Shown here: positions 43,724-51,803 of the stretch, piece by piece
Numbering within the stretch: the stretch's first letter is position 1
How the letters are laid out: the number at the start of each line of letters is the position of its first letter
DNA from: Deinococcales bacterium
GTDB lineage: Bacteria > Deinococcota > Deinococci > Deinococcales > JAAFIG01
Assembly (NCBI GenBank): GCA_013298595.1
Contig: JAAFIG010000021.1
Coordinates: forward strand, 16,723 to 80,722
DNA: 64,000 nucleotides
Reading direction: 5' to 3'
The notes under the pieces: generated by a model
What the model saw: the letters and a program-made list of their open reading frames with translations, nothing else
Database searches by the model: none
Told to the model about the DNA's origin: nothing
Translations under genes and position numbers: made by a program

Positions 43724-43797
43724 TATTCTAAATCGTTTTTCGTGTTGCTTAACAATCTTTTTTAGCTCGAGCTAATCTCGAGCCGTGGGGTGAATTC

Positions 43798-45090
43798 ATG
43801 AATTCAAATTTTTCTTTACCAAATCAGAAATCCAAAGCCATTCTCGAGCGGTATGCCAGTTCGATGAGTACATCTAATGCTGTTTCTTTTCCAATGGTTA
43901 TTTCGCATGGCGAAGGTTGCTGGTTAACAGATGTGGATGGCAATAAATACTTAGATATGATGGCTGGAATTGCTGTTAATACCACTGGTTATGCCCATCC
44001 TGCGGTGGTTAAGGCGGTGCAAGAACAAGCTGCTAAAGTGCAACACTTATGCTTTGCTGTTTTTGCCTCCGAACCACAAGTGGCATTAGCCGAACGCTTA
44101 AAAAAGCATGTTGGACAAGATTATCGTGTTTTCTTTGGCAATAGTGGCACCGAAGGTATCGAAGCGGCTATGAAATTAGCCCGTTACCACACCAAACGCC
44201 CTTATTTTATTGCTTTTACAGGTAGTTTTCATGGTCGTAGCATGGGTGCTCTGAGTTTAACCGCCAGTGTTTCCAAGTACCGTAAAGGGTTTGGTAATCT
44301 TGTTCCAGGTGTTTTTCATGCACCTTACCCGCAACCATATAAGTACCCGCGCACTGCCGAGATGGTTCTCGAGCATCTCGAGTTTTTGTTTAAGCACACC
44401 ACTCCACCCGAAGAAGTAGCTGGTATTTTTGTTGAACCCATCCAAGGCGAAGGTGGGTATATTGTGCCACCTGCTGGTTTTATGCAGGATTTACGCAGTA
44501 TTTGCGATAAGCATGGCATTTTATTGGTCGCTGATGAAGTCCAAACAGGGGTTGGACGCACTGGGCAATTCTTAGCTTCGGAGTTTGATAATGTTCAACC
44601 AGACATTGTGGTACTAGCAAAAGGGCTTGCCAGTGGTTACCCGATTAGTGCAGTCATGTTCAAAGAACACATTTCGACATGGGGTGCAGGCGCACACGGC
44701 ACAACCTTTGGTGGTAATCCTGTCTCGAGTGCCGCTGCACTTGCTACCCTTGATATTCTCGAGAATGGTGCGATGGAAAATGCTCGAGTACAAGGCGAGT
44801 ACTTATTAGGTCGGATGCGGGCATTACAAGCTCGAGTACCACAATTAGGTGATGTGCGTGGACGTGGATTGATGATTGGTTTAGAGTTTGTCAAAGACCC
44901 TGTATCTAAGCTCGAGCATCCAGAGTTACGTGACCGTGTGCAGCAACTGGGTTTAGAGCATGGTTTAATTTTACTTGGGGCTGGCAGTCATGCTATTCGT
45001 TTGGCACCACCACTGGTTTTAACAACCGAGGATGCCAAATATGCAGCCGATACTTTAGAAAAAATTATTCTTGAAGCAGCAAGCCACTAG
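43798..45090 (+). CDS. Class III aminotransferase (4-aminobutyrate/acetylornithine type)
   Basis: 430 residues, PLP-dependent. GNSGTEGIEAAMKLARYHT, FHGRSMGALSLTAS, PIQGEGGYIVPP, DEVQTGVGRTGQF and the PLP lysine in VVLAKGLASGYPISAV. The SFP start (NAVSFPMVISHGEGCWLTDVDG) and length are those of 4-aminobutyrate aminotransferases; acetylornithine aminotransferase is shorter (about 400). No arginine or lysine biosynthesis genes adjoin, so the substrate is not fixed. GGGGTG precedes the ATG. Confidence 0.92.
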   Translation: MNSNFSLPNQKSKAILERYASSMSTSNAVSFPMVISHGEGCWLTDVDGNKYLDMMAGIAVNTTGYAHPAVVKAVQEQAAKVQHLCFAVFASEPQVALAERLKKHVGQDYRVFFGNSGTEGIEAAMKLARYHTKRPYFIAFTGSFHGRSMGALSLTASVSKYRKGFGNLVPGVFHAPYPQPYKYPRTAEMVLEHLEFLFKHTTPPEEVAGIFVEPIQGEGGYIVPPAGFMQDLRSICDKHGILLVADEVQTGVGRTGQFLASEFDNVQPDIVVLAKGLASGYPISAVMFKEHISTWGAGAHGTTFGGNPVSSAAALATLDILENGAMENARVQGEYLLGRMRALQARVPQLGDVRGRGLMIGLEFVKDPVSKLEHPELRDRVQQLGLEHGLILLGAGSHAIRLAPPLVLTTEDAKYAADTLEKIILEAASH

Positions 45091-45107
45091 TTTTTTTACA
45101 AGTAATG

Positions 45108-45140
45108 AACTGGGCTGGTGTTAACCGCCCAGTTTTTTAT
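45108..45140 (+). terminator. Terminator after the aminotransferase gene
   Basis: AACTGGGC (45108-45115) pairs with GCCCAGTT (45127-45134), followed by TTTTATT. Confidence 0.88.
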
Positions 45141-45180
45141 TACTAAAATTCTCAGATAAACCCAAGCTACACTACATAAC

Positions 45181-46335
45181 ATGAAATTGTTTCGTTGGTC
45201 ATGGTTACTCGCATTTGGTGTTGCTGGCGTTGTTTTAGCCCAACAAACAGTATCGGTGCTGATTAATAATAAAACAGCGCAACTCGAGACTGTACAGCGT
45301 AATGGCAAGGTTTTTGTGGAGGCAGTAGCATTTGCTAAAGCGCTTGGTGCAACCGCTAAACTCGAGGGGGGCAAACTTAGTGTAACAACAGCCAATGCAC
45401 CTTTGTATACGCAAGGCACAACTCAGCAAGCAGGTGGGATAGGTGTGCTGGGGCAGTCTTATACACTTGGGCGGACAAAACCGTTAAATTTTTTGTTACG
45501 CAGTGCTGAATTTCAAGTCTCGAGGGTTGTGATTGGTAGTGAAATTTATGCACCAAGCTTGGATCAAAAATTATTGTTATTGCGTGGTACGGTGCAAAAT
45601 CCACAAAAAGTCGAAGCGTATTTATCCAATTATCATTTTAAATTAACAGCTGTGGATACAAATGGCGAAAATCATGTGTTTGCGAATTTTCTAGGCAGAG
45701 AAGGCAGTACTACGGCTTTAAATCTTTACTTAAAACCGACACAAAAAATAGACGTTTTTATTCCAATTCTGGTGCCTGCCAAAGGTACTATTCCTAAGTT
45801 GATTATCGAAAATAAAGACGAAAATGGCTCACCTGTATTGCGTTACGATCTGAGTAAATCTATTCGTGGTTTAAGTGCGCCTTATGCAGCTACTGACCCT
45901 TTTACAGCCTTATCCGTTGTGACCGCCACATCGGGTGTGTATTACTCAACAAAAAAATTTGATTTTAAACTCGCTTCAGTTGATTACTCAACTGAAGCCA
46001 TGACTAATGAATCACTCGAGCCATCAGAGCGCTTGTTGCTGGCAACTTTTGTTGCTCGTAACCCAATAGATAACTCTGATAGTCGGTATTTATTAGACTT
46101 AAAAAATGACCTCGAGTTTAGTGCCTTAGATGCGGATGATAATATCAACAAAGCGTTGTACGACTGGTATAAAGTCAGCCGACCTGAACCACTGCGTGAA
46201 TTCCCACAAATGGTCTTTAATCAAGAAGCCAAATTCCGTATTGCTTTTAAAATTCCTCGAGACCTGTTGGTAAAAAAGCTCAAAGTTCGTGGTGGATTAC
46301 GTGATTTTGTTTTTGATGTTTCGGGTACGAAATAA
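45181..46335 (+). CDS. Secreted protein with copper amine oxidase N-like (stalk) domain
   Basis: 384 residues. Signal peptide LLAFGVAGVVLAQ. The N-terminal 60 residues (VSVLINNKTAQLETVQRNGK and VEAVAFAKALGATAKLEGGK) match the copper amine oxidase N-like fold, which acts as a structural stalk. The rest (to 384) has two immunoglobulin-like beta regions with LLRGTVQNPQ and LLATFVARNP in repeated context. No active site. TACACT lies seven bases before the ATG. Confidence 0.75.
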   Translation: MKLFRWSWLLAFGVAGVVLAQQTVSVLINNKTAQLETVQRNGKVFVEAVAFAKALGATAKLEGGKLSVTTANAPLYTQGTTQQAGGIGVLGQSYTLGRTKPLNFLLRSAEFQVSRVVIGSEIYAPSLDQKLLLLRGTVQNPQKVEAYLSNYHFKLTAVDTNGENHVFANFLGREGSTTALNLYLKPTQKIDVFIPILVPAKGTIPKLIIENKDENGSPVLRYDLSKSIRGLSAPYAATDPFTALSVVTATSGVYYSTKKFDFKLASVDYSTEAMTNESLEPSERLLLATFVARNPIDNSDSRYLLDLKNDLEFSALDADDNINKALYDWYKVSRPEPLREFPQMVFNQEAKFRIAFKIPRDLLVKKLKVRGGLRDFVFDVSGTK

Positions 46336-46440
46336 GTTTGCATTACAATTTTAAGATGCAGCTGTCACTCGAGATTTCGAGAATACTACTCACCTACAAT
46401 CTCTAGGCAACGTGTTTTCAATTACCTCAGGGCAAAAAGT

Positions 46441-46470
46441 ATAACAACTGCAATCGAATGCAGTTGTTAT
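46441..46470 (+). terminator. Probable terminator hairpin
   Basis: Perfect 12-bp stem ATAACAACTGCA/TGCAGTTGTTAT with loop ATCGAA; the T-run is weak (GGGTTGTTATTT). It follows the stalk-domain gene. Confidence 0.6.
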
Positions 46471-46551
46471 GGGTTGTTATTTAACCTGCCTGACACATTT
46501 TAATGTGTAAGATACTCCTATGTGCGCTTTTCCACATCGCGTGTAAAATGC

Positions 46552-46568
46552 GTGTGCAATTTGCACAC
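46552..46568. promoter_or_regulatory. Perfect palindrome upstream of the chemosensory operon
   Basis: GTGTGCAA-T-TTGCACAC, eight-bp arms, 76 bp before the first gene. TTGTTC and GCTAAT/TAATAG between it and the gene could be promoter elements. It may be a regulator site. Confidence 0.45.
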
Positions 46569-46644
46569 TGTTCTTGTTCAAAGCCTGATAGCGTATGCTA
46601 ATAGAGATACGTTCTCAATTCCAAGTTTCAACCCGAGGTATTTC

Positions 46645-47013
46645 ATGGCAAAAATCATCGCTGTAGACGATTCAATGGCAGACTTAAAACTCGAAGAATC
46701 TATTTTAATCGGTGCAGGACATCAAGTTTCTTTGTGTATCAATGGTGATGGTGTCGAAGCGTTAATCGCTGCCGAACAACCCGATCTGATTTTGTTAGAT
46801 GTTGTCATGCCACAGCGCAATGGATACGAAATTCTACGCAAATTACGCCGCGAAGAAAGCAGTAAAGGCATTCCTGTTTGTATTATCTCGAGTAAAGATC
46901 AACCTACAGATATCGAATGGGGCAAACGCCAAGGTGCCTCGGATTACTTACCAAAACCCTACACTGCCGATGGTTTATTGGCAATGGTGGCTCGTTTAAC
47001 CGCTAAGGAGTGA
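46645..47013 (+). CDS. Single-domain response regulator (PilH/CheY-like)
   Basis: 122 residues, a complete receiver: acidic pair DDS at 8-10, phospho-acceptor D52 (LILLDVVMP), threonine/serine in CIISSKD and lysine in YLPKPY. No output domain. I start at ATG 46645 after CGAGG; the longer frame is leader. First gene of the chemosensory operon. In PilG/PilH systems such proteins receive phosphate from the CheA-like kinase and act on pilus motors. Confidence 0.9.
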   Translation: MAKIIAVDDSMADLKLEESILIGAGHQVSLCINGDGVEALIAAEQPDLILLDVVMPQRNGYEILRKLRREESSKGIPVCIISSKDQPTDIEWGKRQGASDYLPKPYTADGLLAMVARLTAKE

Positions 47014-47018
47014 ATGCA

Positions 47019-47477
47019 ATGGTATCAAATCGTGTTTGTGTGGTTCGTTTCGGACAGCATATTGTTGCTGTTCCAGGCGCGTATGCTCGGCAAATTCATA
47101 GTTTAACCGAGTTGCGCCGCACACCCCGAACCCCAAATACATTACTTGGTTTATTTGCAGTCCGCTCACAAGTGATACCTATTGTGACACTCGAGCCTTT
47201 ACTTGGTCTAAACATCGAAAAACATGAATTTGCTGTACAACTCGAGTTTGAAAAAAAGCAATTTGGTTTTGCCATAGATGCAGCTCTAGGATTTGTAGTC
47301 TTTGAAAGTGCCCCTTTTTCCGATACAACTTTAGATGCAATTTGCGAAGGCGGTATGGTATTTGAAGGTAAAACCATTGGATTGTTGGCTTTACCCAAAT
47401 TAATACAGTCTCTCTCGGGTATTTTTGCTCCACAAGCCCCTCGTTTTTTTGCACCTGCAACTCAAGCGTTGTCCTAA
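47019..47477 (+). CDS. CheW/PilI-like adaptor
   Basis: 152 residues. The CheW fold is recognised from CVVRFGQHIVAVPGAYARQI, TPNTLLGLFAVRSQVIPIVT (the family's G.inlRG.i.pv.dl position) and FGFAIDAALGFVVF. It would couple the receptors to the CheA kinase. ATG 47019 lies eight bases after AAGGAG, which overlaps the end of the upstream gene. It is diverged, so CheW is called on position and fold. Confidence 0.8.
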   Translation: MVSNRVCVVRFGQHIVAVPGAYARQIHSLTELRRTPRTPNTLLGLFAVRSQVIPIVTLEPLLGLNIEKHEFAVQLEFEKKQFGFAIDAALGFVVFESAPFSDTTLDAICEGGMVFEGKTIGLLALPKLIQSLSGIFAPQAPRFFAPATQALS

Positions 47478-47531
47478 AATTCTGGTTTTTGTTGTGAATG
47501 TGCTTGGTTTTTCCAAGCTGGAGGTTTGAAA

Positions 47532-49844
47532 ATGAATACAACCAAAGATAAGCCCAAATCCTCGTTATTCGGTCGTAAAGCGGCTGAGAAGCCGAGTTCT
47601 TCGATTACTTCGGTAGAATTTGAAAGTCCTACCAGTGCCAACTTGCCACGCGGCGGCTTTTTGGTATCTACACGTTTGTTGTTATTGGTGCTTGCTTTGG
47701 CATTGCCTTTAGCGTTAGCCACATTTTTGGTTTTAAACCAACAACAACAAAGTATTAACAACGCTTCTCGAGAACGTGATGGTGCAGAGTATCTACGCAC
47801 TGTTGGACAATTATTGCAACGTTTTTCCGAGCACCGCAGCTTATTAACACAACAACGTTCTGGTGCTCAAAGCATCTCACAAGCTCGTCAGAAAAAAGCC
47901 GAGGAAATCAACACTCAACTTGGTGCTTTAGATACTTTAGATAATCGTTTTGGGGCTACTTTCCAAAGTAAAGAAAATTATGCTCGAGTCAAAAGCAGTT
48001 GGCGTGCCATCGAGGAGAGTTTTGCAACCTCGAGTGCTGATAGTAATTTCGAGTCACATAACCGTTTAATTCGTACCGAGATGTTTGATCTGATTCGTAC
48101 CATTGCCAATAATTCCAATTTGGTTCTTGACTCTTCGTTGGATACGTATTACACCGTTGATTTGGTAACCGATAAATTACCAAGAATTGTGGATAATATC
48201 GGTCAGGTTTCTGGTTTAGGCGTTGGTATTCTCAGTCGTAAACGCATTGTTGAAGACGAAAAATTCCGTATCAATTCTTTGTTATCCCAAATTCGTGCGG
48301 GTTTAAGTGAAGCTGAACGTTCGGCTGCTTTTGCTGCAAAAGCCAATCCAAAAGAACTTAATCAATTTAGTTTGCAACAAAATGGCTTTAATCGTGCTGC
48401 CGAAGGGACACTCTCAGATGTTGTAGATCGCACTTTTATTCAAGGTATCACCAGTGTTGTTGGTGGCTACCCAGTCGAAACTTTTTTGAATGGTATGAAT
48501 CGGTTATTGACCAATTACTATAGTTTGTACGATAACGCTTTGGTTAAACTCAATCAGTTACTTAAAGACCGTGTCAATAACTTGCAGAATATTCAACGCA
48601 TTGGTTTACTGGCGTTGCTGGGCTTATTTGCACTTGTGGCTTTCTTAGCTTTCTTGATTACCCGTTCAATCACTAAACCATTATCTGATATGTCTAAAGT
48701 GGCTGAAAAATTCGGTTCAGGCGATTTATCAGAATCCATGCCTGTTCGCTCGAGAGACGAAATTGGTCAATTAGGTCAAGCCTTTAATACCTCGGTTGTG
48801 CAGTTGCGTAGCTTCCTCGAGGAACAACGCAATGAAGGTATTCGTTCTAAGCAATTGCAAGATAACATTGGTGATTTCTTGAATGTCGCCATGGATATCT
48901 CTGGTGGCGATCTGACCCGTAAAGGTAAAGTTTCTGAAGACGTACTTGGAAACGTTGTAGACGCTATTAACTTAATGACCGAAGAATTCGGGTATCTACT
49001 CAAAGATGTGCAATCAACCACCGAGCAAGTCAATAATGGAGCACGGCAATTAACCCACGCCAGCCGTAACATTGTGCAAGGTGCTGTAGCCCAAGAAGAA
49101 ATCGCGCAACAAGCGCAATCGCAAGCCCTTTTGGTCAGTCAGCAAATTGAAGAAATGTCTGGTACTGCTGCCAATACCGCGTTGATTGCACAACGTACCC
49201 TCGATGCCAGCCGTGAAGGTCAGCAAGCTGTGCAAGAAACTTTGACTGGTATGAATGCCATTCGTCGCGAGGTCAGTAACATCTCGAAATCGGTTAAAAG
49301 CCTTTCGGATCGTTCGCTCGAGATTCAAGAAATCGTGGATACCATTTCGGGTATTGCTGCTCAAACAAACTTGCTTTCTTTAAATGCTGCGATTGAAGCT
49401 TCGGGTGCAGGTGAAGCTGGTGCGCGTTTTGCGATTGTGGCAGACGAAGTGCGTCGTTTGGCAGAAGATTCCGCTAAATCCACAAGCCGTGTCGCAGGTC
49501 TGATTAAGAGTATTCAAACCGAAATTCAGGGTTTGGTAATTGGTATTGAAGACGGTACAAAAGAAGTGGAACAAGGGTATAAAATCGCTTCACAAGCAGG
49601 TAATCAGCTCGAGCAGATTGCACAATTAGCACAACAATCCTCTGATTTCGCTTCGCAAATTTCCGAGGTAACCCGCAGCCAAGTAGGTCGCGTGCAATTG
49701 GTAACGCAAGCTGTGCAGAACATCGCTGAAACCGCGCAAGCGGCTCGTGAACAAAGCCAAAGCGGTCAGAATAATGCCGAGCAATTACGTCAACTCGCCC
49801 AAAACCTTGCCTCGAACCTCGAGCGTTTCCGTTTACCTGCCTAA
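47532..49844 (+). CDS. PilJ-like methyl-accepting chemoreceptor 1
   Basis: About 770 residues. Cytoplasmic start of 45 residues, first membrane helix ([21 protein letters not shown]), a 280-residue periplasmic helical sensor, second helix near 355-376 ([18 protein letters not shown]), HAMP ([18 protein letters not shown]), and a second HAMP-like segment around 443-490. The signalling domain has the hairpin tip [21 protein letters not shown] and [19 protein letters not shown]. The tip is close to the canonical one, so CheW/CheA docking is expected. GGAGG precedes ATG 47532. Confidence 0.93.
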   Translation: MNTTKDKPKSSLFGRKAAEKPSSSITSVEFESPTSANLPRGGFLVSTRLLLLVLALALPLALATFLVLNQQQQSINNASRERDGAEYLRTVGQLLQRFSEHRSLLTQQRSGAQSISQARQKKAEEINTQLGALDTLDNRFGATFQSKENYARVKSSWRAIEESFATSSADSNFESHNRLIRTEMFDLIRTIANNSNLVLDSSLDTYYTVDLVTDKLPRIVDNIGQVSGLGVGILSRKRIVEDEKFRINSLLSQIRAGLSEAERSAAFAAKANPKELNQFSLQQNGFNRAAEGTLSDVVDRTFIQGITSVVGGYPVETFLNGMNRLLTNYYSLYDNALVKLNQLLKDRVNNLQNIQRIGLLALLGLFALVAFLAFLITRSITKPLSDMSKVAEKFGSGDLSESMPVRSRDEIGQLGQAFNTSVVQLRSFLEEQRNEGIRSKQLQDNIGDFLNVAMDISGGDLTRKGKVSEDVLGNVVDAINLMTEEFGYLLKDVQSTTEQVNNGARQLTHASRNIVQGAVAQEEIAQQAQSQALLVSQQIEEMSGTAANTALIAQRTLDASREGQQAVQETLTGMNAIRREVSNISKSVKSLSDRSLEIQEIVDTISGIAAQTNLLSLNAAIEASGAGEAGARFAIVADEVRRLAEDSAKSTSRVAGLIKSIQTEIQGLVIGIEDGTKEVEQGYKIASQAGNQLEQIAQLAQQSSDFASQISEVTRSQVGRVQLVTQAVQNIAETAQAAREQSQSGQNNAEQLRQLAQNLASNLERFRLPA

Positions 49845-49857
49845 AGGAGTGTAAAGC

Positions 49858-51795
49858 ATGACTGCATTTGAGCAAGTAAATAACACTCAACAAACTGGTT
49901 TGGGTCGTTCGCGTGGTATGGGCAATTGGCTTAATAACTTAGCTGTGTTGTGGAAAATTGCTTTGATCGCTTTGGTCTTAGCCATTGGTATGCTTTTATT
50001 GGTGATTACAAGTTTAAGTTTTACTGCCGTTCTACGGTTTCATACCAATAATTTGTATAGTTTCATGCTTATTCCAATCAGTAGTTTACAAGAAGCTCGG
50101 TTGAAATCTATTGAGACAGTGCGAACACTCGAGGTACTAGATTCATCGCAGACAGTGTTAGATACCGAGCAAAAGCAAGGTGTTTTCGATCAAGCAAAAG
50201 ATTATGCTAAGCAAATCAATGAGATCATTGATCGGTATAGTAAGGAATGGGTCACAACCACAAGCCCTGAATTTACAGCCATTTTACAAAAATATGGGCA
50301 ACAAAAAGCCCAAGATAGCGAAGTTCTACAACTCAAAGAACTGAACGCCTTAAATACCCGTATGAACGCCACATTAGATGCTTTTATTAAAGCCAAAGGC
50401 AACACCCCTGTCGGCAGTGCCGAATTAACCAGTGGGTACTTTGAAATCAGTGATCGTTTACAAGATTTGATAAATCTCAATTTAGATTTTGCAAAACTAT
50501 CTGACCAAGATGCAGCTATAGCTGGGCGTAACGGTGTTATTCTCGAGTTTGTTGTATTTGGCGTTGTACTTTTGGTAGGTATTGGTACTGTAGCATTGAT
50601 TGCTCGCTCAATTACACAGCGTTTAGCAAAACTCGAAACAGCTGCTCGAGCTTTGCGTAGTGGTAATTTAGATTTTGAAGCTGATGTTTCTGGACGCGAC
50701 GAAATTGGTTTGGTGTCTGGGGCTTTAAATACTTCGGTGGCACAGTTAAAGAATTTGCTCAGCGAACAAAACCTCGAGCGTGAACGTGGTATTGCTTTGC
50801 AAGCCAATGTTTCACAGTTCCTTGGTGTTGCTATGGATATTGCTGGTGGTGATTTAACCAAAAAAGGTCAGGTTACCGATGACGCACTTGGTAATGTGGT
50901 AGATGCAATTAATCTGATGACCGAAGAATTCGGTGCACTCCTTGGTAATGTACGGGCTGCGGCAAATCGGGTCTCGAGTGGCGCGAATACCATGACCGAA
51001 ACCTCGCAGAGCATTCTTGGTAATGTGCAATCTCAAGCAGCTTTGGCTAAAGGAGCTGAATCGCAAACCAATCGTGTGGCACAAGCCATGCAGAGTTTGG
51101 CAATGACGGCTGATAAGGGTGCAACGGCTGCTCAATTTACCTTAGAAGCCTCGAGTGTTGGTACGCAAGCCGTGGCGCAAACCCGTGAGCAATTCACAGC
51201 CATTCGTACACAAATGCTTGAGATGGTGCAAGGTATGCAGAACTTGGCACAGCGCTCCGATGAGATTAACGAAGTGGTGCGTACCATTTCTCGTTTTGCT
51301 TCACAAACAAATCTTTTGGCACTTGGTGCGTCACTCGAGGCAGCAGGTGCTGGTTCGGCGGGTGCACGTTTCGGTGCTGTGGCAAATGCGGTGCGTACAC
51401 TGGCAGATGATTCTGCAAAAGCCGCCAGTCGTATTACTGGTATCGTGAAAGATGTACAAACCGAAATTCAAAGCTTATCTGTGCGTGCCTCTGACGGTGC
51501 CACCCAAGTGCAAAAAGGTACTGAAATCGCAGCTCAAGCTGGTGAACGCTTAGACCGTATTTCCGATTTGGCAAAACAATCCTCTCAGGTGGCTCAAGAC
51601 ATTGCAGCCTTAGCAACTGAACAAGCAGAATCGGTCGAAGCTGTACGTGAAAATGTGACACAAATTGCCTTAACTGCTCAGACCACCGAAACTGGTACTC
51701 GTCAAGGTGGCGCGGCAGCTTCTGAGTTGCAAACCCTTTCGCAAAGCCTGACTCAAAGCCTCGAGCGTTTCCGTCTGCCGAGCGCAGCCAATTAA
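49858..51795 (+). CDS. Methyl-accepting chemoreceptor 2 with altered tip
   Basis: 645 residues. Membrane helices near 32-58 and 224-250, periplasmic sensor of about 165 residues, HAMP, second HAMP-like segment, and a signalling domain. The tip reads NLLALGASLEAAGAGSAGARF and AVANAVRTLADDSAKAAS: relative to receptor 1 the asparagine-alanine and the glutamate of EVRRL are replaced. It thus may bind CheA/CheW less well or act as partner of receptor 1. AAAGGAG precedes it. The two receptors share the C-terminal domain closely, so they are duplicates. Confidence 0.92.
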   Translation: MTAFEQVNNTQQTGLGRSRGMGNWLNNLAVLWKIALIALVLAIGMLLLVITSLSFTAVLRFHTNNLYSFMLIPISSLQEARLKSIETVRTLEVLDSSQTVLDTEQKQGVFDQAKDYAKQINEIIDRYSKEWVTTTSPEFTAILQKYGQQKAQDSEVLQLKELNALNTRMNATLDAFIKAKGNTPVGSAELTSGYFEISDRLQDLINLNLDFAKLSDQDAAIAGRNGVILEFVVFGVVLLVGIGTVALIARSITQRLAKLETAARALRSGNLDFEADVSGRDEIGLVSGALNTSVAQLKNLLSEQNLERERGIALQANVSQFLGVAMDIAGGDLTKKGQVTDDALGNVVDAINLMTEEFGALLGNVRAAANRVSSGANTMTETSQSILGNVQSQAALAKGAESQTNRVAQAMQSLAMTADKGATAAQFTLEASSVGTQAVAQTREQFTAIRTQMLEMVQGMQNLAQRSDEINEVVRTISRFASQTNLLALGASLEAAGAGSAGARFGAVANAVRTLADDSAKAASRITGIVKDVQTEIQSLSVRASDGATQVQKGTEIAAQAGERLDRISDLAKQSSQVAQDIAALATEQAESVEAVRENVTQIALTAQTTETGTRQGGAAASELQTLSQSLTQSLERFRLPSAAN

Positions 51796-51803
51796 GAGAA
51801 ATC

